Shown: positions 48,657 through 56,946, numbered from the stretch's first letter. The stretch is DNA of 64,000 bases from Streptomyces sp. HNM0574 (GCF_012726235.1 NZ_JAASAH010000017.1:1-64000), one strand, 5' to 3'. The notes: generated by a model from the sequence alone, not told the origin. Numbers and translations are program-made.

Positions 48657-50066
48657 GTGTCGTCATCCTCCTCGTCCTCGTCCGCGCCCGAGAGCGCGGC
48701 CACCGCCGAGTCCGAAGACCAGTCCACGCCCGATACGCCGAGATCCCGGATACGTTTCCCGTTCTGGGCGCAGATCCTGGCCGGTCTGGTGCTCGGTGTC
48801 GCCCTCGGCTGGGTGGCCCGCACCTGGGGCGTCGACTGGCTCGGCACCTCCCTCGACAAGGTCGGCGAGATCTTCGTCCAGCTGCTGAAGCTGGCCGTCG
48901 CGCCGCTGGTCTTCTTCGCGATCACCATCTCGATCACCAACCTGCGGAACGTGCACAACGCCGCACGGCTGGCCACCCGCACGCTGCTGTGGTTCATGGT
49001 GACCTCGCTGATCGCCGTGGCCATCGGCCTCGTCATCGGCCTGCTCACCAACCCCGGCTCCGGCACCGGCATCTCCGCCAAGGACGCCGCCAAGCCGGAG
49101 GAGGCGGGCTCCTGGCTCGACTTCCTCACCGGGATCATCCCGAAGGACGTGATCACGCCCTTCACCGAGCTGCAGGTGCTGCAGATCGTGTTCATGGCGG
49201 TCGTCGTCGGCGTCGCCGCGCTGAAGCTCGGTGACACCGCGGCCCCGCTGCTGCGCGGCGGTGAGGCGATCCTCGCGCTGCTGCAGAAGGCGCTGTGGTG
49301 GATCATCCGCCTCGCCCCGATCGGCACCATCGGCCTGATCGGCACCGCGATCAAGGACTACGGCTGGAACCTCATCGGCCAGTACGCGACCTTCACCGCG
49401 GACATCTACATCGGCTGCGCGATCGTCCTGTTCGGCGTGTACCCGCTGCTGCTGAGCACCGTCGCGCGGGTCAGCCCGCTGCAGTTCTTCAAGGGCGCCT
49501 GGCCCGCGATCCAGCTGGCCTTCGTCTCCCGCTCCTCGGTGGGCACCATGCCGCTGACCCAGAAGGTCACCGAGCGCCTCGGCGTCCCGAAGGAGTACGC
49601 CTCCTTCGCCGTGCCCTTCGGCTCGACGACGAAGATGGACGGCTGCGCCTCCATCTACCCGGCGATCGCCGCGATCTTCGTCGGTGAGTTCTTCGGCGTC
49701 GACATGGGCCTCAAGGAGTACCTGCTCATCGTCTTCGTCTCGGTCATCGGCTCCGCCGCGACGGCCGGTCTGACGGGCGCCACCGTCATGCTGACGCTGA
49801 CCCTCTCCACGCTGGGCCTGCCGCTGGAGGGCGTCGGCCTGCTCCTCGCCGTCGATCCGATCCTCGACATGATGCGGACGGCGACGAACGTGGCCGGCCA
49901 GGTGGTCGTGCCCGTGATCGTCTCGGCCCGGGAGAAGGTCCTGGACCGGGACGCCTTCCGCGGCGCGAAGAGCTTCAGCGTCGACGACGCCTTCGAGGAC
50001 GGCTCCCAGGACGCCGCCCCGCACGCCGACCAGAAGCCGTCGGTGCCGGCTCCGGCGGGCGCGTAG
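48657..50066 (+). CDS. Dicarboxylate/amino acid:cation symporter (DAACS; possible cystine importer)
   Basis: This 469-aa transporter has a Ser-rich disordered N-terminus (about 1-35) and the DAACS (GltP/DctA/TcyP) core: FWAQILAGLVLGVALGWV, the serine-rich hairpin motif read here as AFVSRSSVGTMPLTQ, VPFGSTTKMDGCASIYPAIA, and the helix 8 region GLLLAVDPILDMMRTATNVAGQ. Within DAACS the substrate may be C4-dicarboxylates, glutamate/aspartate or cystine; the Cys-rich leader peptide upstream favours cystine. GTG start with CGGAG at 7 bp. A long hairpin with a T-run ends the gene. Confidence 0.92.
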   Translation: MSSSSSSSSAPESAATAESEDQSTPDTPRSRIRFPFWAQILAGLVLGVALGWVARTWGVDWLGTSLDKVGEIFVQLLKLAVAPLVFFAITISITNLRNVHNAARLATRTLLWFMVTSLIAVAIGLVIGLLTNPGSGTGISAKDAAKPEEAGSWLDFLTGIIPKDVITPFTELQVLQIVFMAVVVGVAALKLGDTAAPLLRGGEAILALLQKALWWIIRLAPIGTIGLIGTAIKDYGWNLIGQYATFTADIYIGCAIVLFGVYPLLLSTVARVSPLQFFKGAWPAIQLAFVSRSSVGTMPLTQKVTERLGVPKEYASFAVPFGSTTKMDGCASIYPAIAAIFVGEFFGVDMGLKEYLLIVFVSVIGSAATAGLTGATVMLTLTLSTLGLPLEGVGLLLAVDPILDMMRTATNVAGQVVVPVIVSAREKVLDRDAFRGAKSFSVDDAFEDGSQDAAPHADQKPSVPAPAGA

Positions 50067-50101
50067 CACTCCAGGGCAGGACGGTCCGTACGAAGCGGTG
50101 A

Positions 50102-50140
50102 CCCCGGCAGGGGGCGGTGACGCCCTCTGCCGGGGTTTTT
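50102..50140 (+). terminator. Rho-independent terminator after the symporter gene
   Basis: CCCCGGCAGGGGGC and GCCCTCTGCCGGGG form a 14-bp stem (one G-T wobble) with a 6-nt loop, followed by five T and GC-TTG. One of the few in the window with a proper T-run. Confidence 0.92.
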
Positions 50141-50161
50141 GCTTGCCTCGGCTGCCCGGGC

Positions 50162-50192
50162 TTGACCTGAAGCGGACTTCAGGTTGAAGACT
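50162..50192 (+). promoter_or_regulatory. MerR-type operator/promoter for the MFS gene
   Basis: A perfect inverted repeat, ACCTGAAG-CGGA-CTTCAGGT (50165-50184), sits between TTGACC (-35, 50162-50167) and AAGACT (-10, 50187-50192), with 19 bp between the hexamers. That geometry is typical of MerR-family activator sites such as SoxR. No MerR gene is adjacent, so the activator is encoded elsewhere. Confidence 0.75.
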
Positions 50193-50272
50193 CTTCCCAA
50201 CCGCCGGGATCGCCGTGGCGGTTGGGGCGCACGCCTCGGCCCGTGCGTCGTCCTGCGCTGGAAAGGTGCCCG

Positions 50273-51556
50273 ATGCGCGACTTGAGTCTGTTACGTGACA
50301 AGCGGTTCGCGGTGCTGTTCACGGCCCGCACCATCTCCGTCCTCGGATCGGCGTTCGGGCCCGTGGCCCTCACGTTCGCGGTCCTCGACCTGCCCGGTGC
50401 CACCGCCGGCACCCTGACCCTCGTCCTGGCGGCGCAGACCGTTCCCGAGGTCGCGCTGATGCTCTTCGGCGGCGTGATCGCGGACCGGGTGCCCCGGCAT
50501 CTGCTGATGACGGGCGCCGAACTGGTGTCGGCGCTGGCCTTCGGGGCTCTGGCCGTCATGTTCCTCACCGGGAATCCGCCGGTGGCGGCCGTCGTCGTCT
50601 GCTCCGTCTCCATCGGCGTCTCCCTCGCGCTGTACTATCCGGCGCTCACCGGCGTCGTCCCGGACGTGGTGCCACCGGAACGTCTGCAGCCCGCCAACGC
50701 GCTGCTGCGCTTCGGCATGAACGCGGGCCGGCTGCTCGGACTCTCGCTGGCCGGCGGCATGGTCGCCCTCGTCGGCCCCGGCTGGGCGCTCGCCACGAAC
50801 GGTGCCGCCTTCGCCTTCTCGGCGGTGCTGCTGAGCACCCTGGGCCTGAAGAACGTCCCGCGCGAGGCCGGCCGGACGTCGATGGCCGCGGACCTGCGCC
50901 AGGGCTGGAAGGAGTTCTCCAGCCGGACCTGGCTGTGGGTGACGGTGCTCCAGTTCGCGCTCGTGACCTCGGCGATGCAGGCGGCCTACGGGGTGCTCGG
51001 CCCCGTCGTGGCCAAGGAGGAGATGGGCGGTGCGCCCGGCTGGTCGATGGTCCTGCTCGGGCAGTCGGCGGGCACGCTCGTCGGCGTGGTGATCTCGCTG
51101 CGCCTGCGCCCGCGCCGCCCGTTGCTGGTGGCCACTCCCATGGTCTTCGCCATGGCCGTGCCGGTGCTGCTGCTCGGGGCGGGTGCGCCGCTGTTCGCCG
51201 TCGTCGCGGGCTCCGTGGTGCTCGGCATCGGGTTCAACACCTTCGGGGTGCTGTTCGAGACGACGATGCAGCGGGAGATCCCCCGTGAGTCGCTGTCGCG
51301 GGTCGCGTCCTACGACGCGCTCGGCAGCTTCATGATCGGCCCGCTCGGTCTGCTGGCGGCGGCACCCCTCGCCGCCGCGATGGGGCCACGACCCGCGCTG
51401 CTGGTGTGCGGCGCCCTGATCACCGTCGCCACCCTGGGCGCCCTGGCCGTTCCGCACATCCGGCGGCTGACCGCGTCCGCGCCGGTGCCCGCGGGCGGGG
51501 GCGAAGCCGGACCGGGCCGCCGGAGCAGGGCCGCGGACGGTGCCCCGGCGGCCTAG
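50273..51556 (+). CDS. MFS transporter, probable drug exporter
   Basis: This 427-aa transporter has 12 predicted membrane helices and an N-terminal MFS layout (RFAVLFTARTISVLGSAFGP, DRVPRHLLMTGAELVSALAF with the loop 2-3 GxxxDRxxR-type motif, ALYYPALTGVVPDVVPPERL). The last 25 residues are a disordered tail. The sequence resembles MFS_3 (enterobactin/antibiotic exporter EntS-like) proteins, so export of a drug or siderophore-type compound is probable. ATG at 50273 has GAAAGG at 7 bp; the longer upstream ORF lacks this. It is preceded by a MerR-type operator and therefore probably inducible. Confidence 0.87.
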   Translation: MRDLSLLRDKRFAVLFTARTISVLGSAFGPVALTFAVLDLPGATAGTLTLVLAAQTVPEVALMLFGGVIADRVPRHLLMTGAELVSALAFGALAVMFLTGNPPVAAVVVCSVSIGVSLALYYPALTGVVPDVVPPERLQPANALLRFGMNAGRLLGLSLAGGMVALVGPGWALATNGAAFAFSAVLLSTLGLKNVPREAGRTSMAADLRQGWKEFSSRTWLWVTVLQFALVTSAMQAAYGVLGPVVAKEEMGGAPGWSMVLLGQSAGTLVGVVISLRLRPRRPLLVATPMVFAMAVPVLLLGAGAPLFAVVAGSVVLGIGFNTFGVLFETTMQREIPRESLSRVASYDALGSFMIGPLGLLAAAPLAAAMGPRPALLVCGALITVATLGALAVPHIRRLTASAPVPAGGGEAGPGRRSRAADGAPAA

Positions 51557-51829
51557 GGATGCCCGCGGTCGCCGCCAAGAGCTGCGCCGGGCAGGGGAGT
51601 TGGCGGCCTTCCTCGCCCGGTGCGGTGCTGTGTCACGGGTCTGCTGCGGTCGGCGTATTCCGTTGTGGGGCGGATCGCGGGCGCCCTAGGATGACGGATG
51701 ATCATCGGGTCCCGGCCGGGCCCGCCGGGGGAGAGCACGGAGCGTGCGGGCCGTCGGCGGTCGCGGAGCAGGGGTGGCGGACCACCACCCTCCGGTACCC
51801 GGACGGGAACAAACGGGAGGACCCAGCTC
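51557..51829. other. Intergenic region, no gene seen
   Basis: A 273-bp stretch between the MFS gene and a secreted-protein gene. No convincing ORF, repeat or hairpin is visible. The promoter of the secreted-protein gene should lie at its right end, where GGATGACGGATGATCATCGG near 51688-51707 stands out as locally less GC-rich. Confidence 0.4.
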
Positions 51830-52189
51830 ATGGGTAAGTTCAGCCGTACCCTCGCATCCGTGGCCGTCGCCGCCGTGGCCGCGACCGGGCCCGTGGCGCT
51901 CGGCGCCGGCGCGGCCGTCGCCGCGACGCCCGCCGGCACCACCGCCGTCTCGGCCTCCGCCGTCTCGGGGCCGATCACCTGCAAGCCGGCCGAGCTGCGG
52001 TACAAGGCCAAGAAGCACGACGCCAAGGCGGCCGACTACAAGCAGCTCCGCAAGAAGGAGCTGGCGAAGGCCAAGCCGAGCCCCAAGAAGGTCGACTACT
52101 ACACGAAGAAGGCCCAGCTGCACGCGCACTACGCCGACGCCTACCGGACCAAGGCGAAGCAGTGCGAGGACGCCGACAACAACATGTAA
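51830..52189 (+). CDS. Small secreted protein, function unknown
   Basis: This 119-aa protein has a Sec signal peptide (MGKFSRTLASVAVAAVAATG then PVALGAGAAVAATPA, cleavage probably near residue 38, after AVAA or ATPA). The mature ~80 residues are Lys/Ala-rich and helical (RYKAKKHDAKAADYKQLRKK, then KKVDYYTKKAQLHAHYADAYRT), with two Cys (ITCKPAE and KQCEDAD) that could form one disulfide. No family recognised. The ATG is preceded by GGGAGG about 10 bp upstream. A 15-bp hairpin follows. Confidence 0.8.
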   Translation: MGKFSRTLASVAVAAVAATGPVALGAGAAVAATPAGTTAVSASAVSGPITCKPAELRYKAKKHDAKAADYKQLRKKELAKAKPSPKKVDYYTKKAQLHAHYADAYRTKAKQCEDADNNM

Positions 52190-52202
52190 GGCGCGCTCGG
52201 CA

Positions 52203-52251
52203 GGGCGGCGGCCCCGGCACCGGAGGAATCCGGCCGCCGGGGCCGCCGCCC
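52203..52251 (+). terminator. Hairpin after the secreted-protein gene
   Basis: GGGCGGCGGCCCCGG and CCGGGGCCGCCGCCC make a perfect 15-bp stem with a 19-nt loop, 14 bp after the stop codon. Confidence 0.85.
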
Positions 52252-52346
52252 TTCGCCGTGCCGGGCCGGTGGGCAGGGCTCGGTAGGGTGGACGGCCGGG
52301 CTGGACGAGGGGGAGCGGGTAACGGGAGCAAGGGGAGGGCGCAGCA

Positions 52347-53078
52347 GTGGGGACCACGGCCAGGCGCGGCAGCAGCGGTGACGGCGCGAACGGCGAGGGC
52401 GGCGGCGGTCGCGGGGGCCACAAGCGGATGCCGCGGGCGGTCCGCGAGCGGCAGATGCTGGACGCGGGCGTCGCCGGATTCGCGCGGCACGGCTACCAGA
52501 TGGCCTCCATGGACGACATCGCCGAGTCGGCGGGCGTCTCCAAGCCGCTGGTCTACCTGTACATGAAGTCCAAGGAGGACCTCTTCCTGGCCTGCATCCG
52601 CCGCGAGGGCGCGGCGATGGTCGAGGCCGTACGGGTCGGCACGGCCGAGCAGAGCGTCTCCGCCGACCGGCAGCTGTGGAACGGGCTCACGGCGTTCTTC
52701 GCGCACACCTCGGCGCACCCCGACGGCTGGGCGGTGCTGCACCGGGCGCGGACGACGGGCGGCCCGTTCGCCGCCGAGGTGGCGGCGATGCGGGTCGAGG
52801 TCACCGAGCTGGTGCGCGGACTGCTGGGCCAGGCCGCGCGGGACGCGGGCTGCGACGGCGAACTCGCCGAGCGCGAGGTCGAGGGGCTCGCGCACGCGCT
52901 GGTGGGCGCGGCCGAGTCGCTCGCCGGGTGGTCCAACGACCGGGCGGGCAGGCAGGAGGGCGACGGGCCTTCGGCCAAGGAGACCGCCGCGACGCTGATG
53001 AACTTCTGCTGGGCGGGCCTGGAGAACCTGATGAAGGGCGCCCGCTGGACCCCGTCGGCACACAGCTCCTCGTCCTGA
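52347..53078 (+). CDS. TetR-family regulator near the fatty-acid genes
   Basis: This 243-aa regulator has a Gly-rich N-terminal extension (about 1-27) and a TetR domain: AVRERQMLDAGVAGFARHGY and SAGVSKPLVYLYMKSKEDLF, then a helical ligand domain with WAVLHRARTTGGPFAAEVAA and a C-terminal LMNFCWAGLENLM. It converges on the htdX-like gene 31 bp away, so it is a natural candidate to control the fatty-acid module, whose operator-like cluster lies at 55.4 kb. GTG start with GGGGAGG at 8 bp. The ligand could be an acyl-CoA, which is inference. Confidence 0.88.
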   Translation: MGTTARRGSSGDGANGEGGGGRGGHKRMPRAVRERQMLDAGVAGFARHGYQMASMDDIAESAGVSKPLVYLYMKSKEDLFLACIRREGAAMVEAVRVGTAEQSVSADRQLWNGLTAFFAHTSAHPDGWAVLHRARTTGGPFAAEVAAMRVEVTELVRGLLGQAARDAGCDGELAEREVEGLAHALVGAAESLAGWSNDRAGRQEGDGPSAKETAATLMNFCWAGLENLMKGARWTPSAHSSSS

Positions 53079-53109
53079 GCGCGTACCCGGGGGCCCGGCG
53101 GGCGGGCCC

Positions 53110-53997
53110 TCAACTCCCGGTGTGCAGTGTCCCGGTGAGGTGCGTGCGCGCGGCCCGTTCGCCGTCGCCGCGGACCTCGAAGGCGGTGCCGTCGGCCGAG
53201 GTGCCGTAGGTGACGGCCGCGGGGAGCGGCAGGGGCGCCGTGAACCGGGCGGTGACGTCGAGCCGTCCGTCGGCGGCCGTGCCGGCGGCGGCGAGGCAGC
53301 GGGCGAAGGTCCACATGCCGTGCGCGATGTGGCGGGGGAAGCCGAACAGGCGGGCGGTGAGCGGGTGCAGGTGGATCGGGTTGCGGTCGCCGGAGGCGGC
53401 CGCGTAGCGGCGTCCCAGGCCGGGTGGCAGGTCCCAGGTCTCCCGTACCGGAAGCGGGGCGGAGTCCCTTTCCCGGGACGGCTGTTCGGGTTCCGCTTCG
53501 GGTCCGGTGCGGTGGCGGCAGAGGTAGGTGCTCCGTGAGTGCCAGACGAGTTCGCCGTCGGTCCTGGCCTCGGTGACCATCCCGAACCGGGTGCCGCGCC
53601 GGTGCGGAGCGGCCCCGTCCGCGTACACCGCGATCTCCGGGCGCTCGTCGGCGCGCAGGGGCCGCCGCTGGGTGAGCGCGATGTCGGTGTGGACCAGGCC
53701 GAGCACCGGGAAGGGGAAGCCGCGGCCCGCCATCAGCCGCATGGCCAGCGGGAATCCCAGGATGTGCGGATAGGTGGGCGGGAGCTGGGGCCCGCCGCCG
53801 GCGCCGGCCGCCGGGAAGCCGCAGACGCGGGCGTAGGCGCGCATCCTGGCCTCGTCCACGGGGGCCTCCCGCAGCACGAGTTGGGTCTCGGGCAGGCGGG
53901 CGCCGGTGTACGGGCCGCGCTTGCGCAGGGAGCCGAGGCCGCCGCGGGCGAGTTCCACGGACAGCCGCGGCGGGGTCCTCAGATGCTGCACGGTCAT
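53110..53997 (-). CDS. MaoC-like hydratase (HtdX type)
   Basis: This 295-aa protein is a double hot-dog (R)-hydratase. The C-terminal half has the MaoC motif YAAASGDRNPIHLHPLTARL..HIAHGMWTFA, containing the catalytic Asp and His, and the N-terminal half supplies the paired domain (VCGFPAAGAGGGPQLPPTYP). It hydrates trans-2-enoyl-CoA/ACP or dehydrates the 3-hydroxy form. With the long FabG-type reductase 17 bp upstream and a thiolase across the divergent promoter, it matches the mycobacterial Rv0241c-Rv0243 set (htdX, fabG4, fadA2). The ATG has GGGGGA about 6 bp upstream. Confidence 0.88.
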   Translation of the reverse strand: MTVQHLRTPPRLSVELARGGLGSLRKRGPYTGARLPETQLVLREAPVDEARMRAYARVCGFPAAGAGGGPQLPPTYPHILGFPLAMRLMAGRGFPFPVLGLVHTDIALTQRRPLRADERPEIAVYADGAAPHRRGTRFGMVTEARTDGELVWHSRSTYLCRHRTGPEAEPEQPSRERDSAPLPVRETWDLPPGLGRRYAAASGDRNPIHLHPLTARLFGFPRHIAHGMWTFARCLAAAGTAADGRLDVTARFTAPLPLPAAVTYGTSADGTAFEVRGDGERAARTHLTGTLHTGS

Positions 53998-54014
53998 TCC
54001 GGTTCCCCCTTCCC

Positions 54015-55403
54015 TCAGGCGCCGAGCAGGCTCTGCCCGCAGACGCGGACGACCTGCCCGTTGACGGCGTACGAGCCGGGCCGCGCGAACCAGGCGGTGG
54101 TCTCCGCGACGTCGACCGGAAGCCCGCCCTGCGCGTGGGAGTTCATCCGGCGTCCGGCCTCGCGGATGAACAGCGGGACGGCGGCCGTCATCTTCGTCTC
54201 GATGAAGCCGGGGGCGACCGCGTTGACGGTCACCCCGTGCTCCGCTGCGGCGCGCGGGGCGAGGGAGCGGACGAGGCCGATGACGCCTGCCTTGCTCGCG
54301 CCGTAGTTGGTCTGCCCGGTGTTGCCCGCGATCCCGGCGATGGAGGCGGTGGCGATGATCCGCCCCGTACCGGACGGCAGTGCTCCGGCCTTGAGCAGGT
54401 GGTCCGTGGTGCGCAGCACGCTGTCGAGGTTGACCTCCAGCACCGCGTCCCAGCGGTCGGCGCCCATGTTGGCGAGCCTGCGGTCCCGGGTGATGCCCGC
54501 GTTGTGCACGAGGACGTCCAGCGCGGCCCGGCCCCCGTGCCCGTCCTCGGCCAGCGCGGCGACCAGGCGTTCGCCCGCGTCCTCGGCCGTGATGTCCAAG
54601 GTCAGCGCGCTGCCGCCGAGTTCGCGGGCGAGAGTGGTGAGCTCCTCCCCGGCCTGCGGGACGTCCAGGCAGATGACGTGCGCCCCGTCCCTGGCCAGCG
54701 TCGCCGCGACGGAGGCGCCGATGCCGCGGGCCGCGCCCGTCACCAGCGCGGTGCGTCCGGCGAGCGGGCGGGCCGGGTCGGCCGGTGCGTCGGCGGGGGC
54801 CGCCGCGGGGTCGGCGCCGATCTCGATCACCTGTCCGCTGACGTAGGCGGACTTCGGGGACAGCAGGAAGCCGAGCGTGGAGGACGCGTCGGCCGGACCG
54901 GCGCCCGGCGCGAAGCGCAGCAGCTGGACGGTGCGGCCGCCGCCGGTCTCCTTGCCGAGCGAGCGGACGAAGCCCTCCAACGCCTGCTGCGCGGCGGCCT
55001 GATGGTGGTCCAGCGGGTCGGGCCGCGAGCCGAGGACGACGATCCGGCCGCACTCGGCGAGCGCGCGCATGACCGGGTGCAGCGCCGCGTGCACACCCCG
55101 CAGCTCCGCGACGGTGGTGACCCCCGTAGCGTCGACGACCACGGCGGCGTGGCGCACCCCCGGTTCGGCCTCCGTGCGGACCGGGAGTCCGCAGCCGCCG
55201 AGCGCAACTGCCAGCTCCTCGGCGCCCGTTCCGCCTGCGGCGATGCGTGACGGTACGGGGGTGAGGTGCAGCAGTGGGCCGCCTTCCAGCCGTTCCCGGT
55301 CCGCCGACCACCGGTGGAGCGGGGTGGGCCGGGGGAGGCCGAGCCGGCGGGAGAGGAAGCGGCCGGGGCCTGTACGGGTCCAACGAAGGTAGTGGTCGGC
55401 CAT
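54015..55403 (-). CDS. fabG: High-molecular-weight 3-oxoacyl reductase (FabG4 type)
   Basis: This 462-aa protein is nearly twice the size of a normal FabG. The C-terminal SDR domain (about 215-462) is complete: LVTGAARGIGASVAATLARD, the Ser in ATASIAGIAGNTGQ and the YxxxK as NYGASKAGVIGL. The N-terminal ~210 residues form a second, flavodoxin-like Rossmann region without a catalytic set (VVDATGVTTVAELRGVHAAL), as in mycobacterial FabG4. It reduces 3-oxoacyl-CoA/ACP with NADH. ATG with GAGGAG at 8 bp; co-transcribed with the htdX-like gene (17-bp gap), divergent from the thiolase gene. Confidence 0.92.
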   Translation of the reverse strand: MADHYLRWTRTGPGRFLSRRLGLPRPTPLHRWSADRERLEGGPLLHLTPVPSRIAAGGTGAEELAVALGGCGLPVRTEAEPGVRHAAVVVDATGVTTVAELRGVHAALHPVMRALAECGRIVVLGSRPDPLDHHQAAAQQALEGFVRSLGKETGGGRTVQLLRFAPGAGPADASSTLGFLLSPKSAYVSGQVIEIGADPAAAPADAPADPARPLAGRTALVTGAARGIGASVAATLARDGAHVICLDVPQAGEELTTLARELGGSALTLDITAEDAGERLVAALAEDGHGGRAALDVLVHNAGITRDRRLANMGADRWDAVLEVNLDSVLRTTDHLLKAGALPSGTGRIIATASIAGIAGNTGQTNYGASKAGVIGLVRSLAPRAAAEHGVTVNAVAPGFIETKMTAAVPLFIREAGRRMNSHAQGGLPVDVAETTAWFARPGSYAVNGQVVRVCGQSLLGA

Positions 55404-55424
55404 TCCCCAACTCCTCGGGCTCGC

Positions 55425-55450
55425 GTAAATTTACTTCCGAGTAAGGTTAC
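55425..55450. promoter_or_regulatory. Overlapping dyads between fabG4 and fadA2: probable TetR operator
   Basis: In this 72-bp divergent gap, GTAAATTTAC (55425-55434, a perfect palindrome), TTACTTCCGAGTAA (55431-55444, 5-bp arms, 4-nt spacer) and GTAAGGTTAC (55441-55450) overlap one another. This is among the most AT-rich sites in the window. A divergent pair with such a site is usually controlled by one dimeric repressor. Confidence 0.8.
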
Positions 55451-55475
55451 TTTCAGGTCAGGAGTTTGGTCGAGG

Positions 55476-56879
55476 ATGAGTTCCAACGGCCGCAGAGGTT
55501 CGCTCACGACGCGCCGCGTCGCCGTCGTCGGCGGCAGCCGCATCCCCTTCGCGCGTGCGGACGGCCCGTACGCGACCTGCTCGAACCAGGACATGCTCAC
55601 CGCGGCGCTCGACGGGCTCGTCGAGCGTTTCCGTCTCGAAGGCGAGCGCGCCGTGGGCGAGTTCGCCGCCGGTGCCGTGCTCAAGCACAGCCGCGACTTC
55701 AACCTCGCGCGCGAGACCGTACTGGCGTCCCGGCTCGACCCGCGCACCCCCGCGTACGACATCCAGCAGGCGTGCGGCACCGGCCTCCAGGCCGTCATCG
55801 CCGTCGCCAACAAGATCGCCCTCGGGCAGATCGACGCCGGGATCGCGGGCGGCGCCGACACCGCGAGCGACGCCCCGCTCGGCGTCAACGACCGGCTGCG
55901 GCGCATCCTCCTCGCCGCCCGCCGGGCGAAGAGCGTCCCGCAACGGGCCCGGGAGATCGCCCGGATCAGGCCGCGCCACCTCGTCCCCGACATCCCGCGC
56001 AACGCCGAGCCGCGCACCGGCCTCTCCATGGGCGAGCACGCCGCGCGCACCGCGCTGGAGTGGGGCATCACGCGGCAGGAGCAGGACGAGCTCGCCGCCA
56101 CCAGCCACCGCAGGCTGGCCACCGCCTACGACAGCGGCTTCCTGCACGACCTCGTCGTCCCGTTCAACGGCCTGGCCCGCGACCAGAATCTGCGGCCCGG
56201 CACCTCGGTGGCCAAACTCGCCCAGCTGAAGCCGGTGTTCGGGCTGCCCGCGCAGGGCGAGGACACGGGCGGGGCGACGATGACGGCGGGCAACTCGACA
56301 CCGCTCACCGACGGCGCCGCCACCGTCCTGCTCGCGAGCGAGGAGTGGGCCGAGGAGCGCGGGCTGAAGCCGCTGGCCTACCTGACCTTCTTCGAGACCG
56401 GGGCCGTCGACTTCGCCGGGGAGTCCGGAAGCGAGCCCGAGGGCCTGCTGATGGCGCCCGCGTACGCGGTGCCGCGGATGCTGGAGCGCGCCGGACTCGG
56501 CATCGAGGACTTCGCGTTCGTGGAGATCCACGAGGCGTTCGCCTCCCAGGTGCTGGCCACCCTCGCGGCCTGGGAGAAGCAGGGCCTGGCACCCGTCGAC
56601 CGCGAGCGCCTCAACGTCACCGGCTCCTCGCTCGCCACCGGCCACCCCTTCGCCGCCACCGGCGCCCGGATCGTCGCCACGCTGGCCAAGCTCCTCGCGG
56701 AGCACCCGGACGAGGACGCGGAGGACGCCGAGGAGACCTCCGCCGCCGAGGACGAGGGCGCGGACGCAGCCGAGGACGCGGAGCCCGACGAGGCGCCCGA
56801 ACCCGCGCCCGTACGTGGCCTGATCTCCCTCTGTGCCGCCGGGGGCCAGGGGGTGACGGCCGTCCTCGAACGGGCCTGA
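55476..56879 (+). CDS. Acetyl-CoA acetyltransferase/thiolase (FadA2 type)
   Basis: This 467-aa thiolase has the acyl-enzyme Cys in QQACGTGLQAV, the EIHEAFASQV block, the His of GSSLATGHPFAATGARIV and the second Cys of SLCAAGGQG. It makes or splits 3-oxoacyl-CoA. Between the GHPF block and the final CAAGG strand an acidic, Ala/Glu/Asp-rich insert of about 40 residues (405-444) is present; usual members are about 430-440 aa. The ATG at 55476 follows a GAGG-type site, with AGGAG further upstream. It is divergent from the fabG4/htdX pair and 152 bp upstream of an acyl-CoA synthetase gene. Confidence 0.92.
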   Translation: MSSNGRRGSLTTRRVAVVGGSRIPFARADGPYATCSNQDMLTAALDGLVERFRLEGERAVGEFAAGAVLKHSRDFNLARETVLASRLDPRTPAYDIQQACGTGLQAVIAVANKIALGQIDAGIAGGADTASDAPLGVNDRLRRILLAARRAKSVPQRAREIARIRPRHLVPDIPRNAEPRTGLSMGEHAARTALEWGITRQEQDELAATSHRRLATAYDSGFLHDLVVPFNGLARDQNLRPGTSVAKLAQLKPVFGLPAQGEDTGGATMTAGNSTPLTDGAATVLLASEEWAEERGLKPLAYLTFFETGAVDFAGESGSEPEGLLMAPAYAVPRMLERAGLGIEDFAFVEIHEAFASQVLATLAAWEKQGLAPVDRERLNVTGSSLATGHPFAATGARIVATLAKLLAEHPDEDAEDAEETSAAEDEGADAAEDAEPDEAPEPAPVRGLISLCAAGGQGVTAVLERA

Positions 56880-56901
56880 CCCCTCCGGCCCGCTGAAACG
56901 T

Positions 56902-56946
56902 CCCGGGCCGGGGGCGTGCCCGTACCCCGCACGCCCCCGGCCCGGG
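56902..56946 (+). terminator. Hairpin after the thiolase gene, followed by short repeats
   Basis: CCCGGGCCGGGGGCGTG pairs with CACGCCCCCGGCCCGGG (17 bp, 11-nt loop). Directly after, the 17-mer CCCCGGCCCGGGGCCTC occurs at 56935 and 56956, and with one mismatch at 56976, overlapping the right arm. The repeats may reflect duplication of the terminator arm. Confidence 0.85.

Noticed and set aside
53110..55410. A 766-codon ORF spanning the htdX and fabG4 region
   Set aside because: Only its last 295 codons are a real gene (from the ATG at 53997); the rest is an out-of-frame shadow of fabG4.
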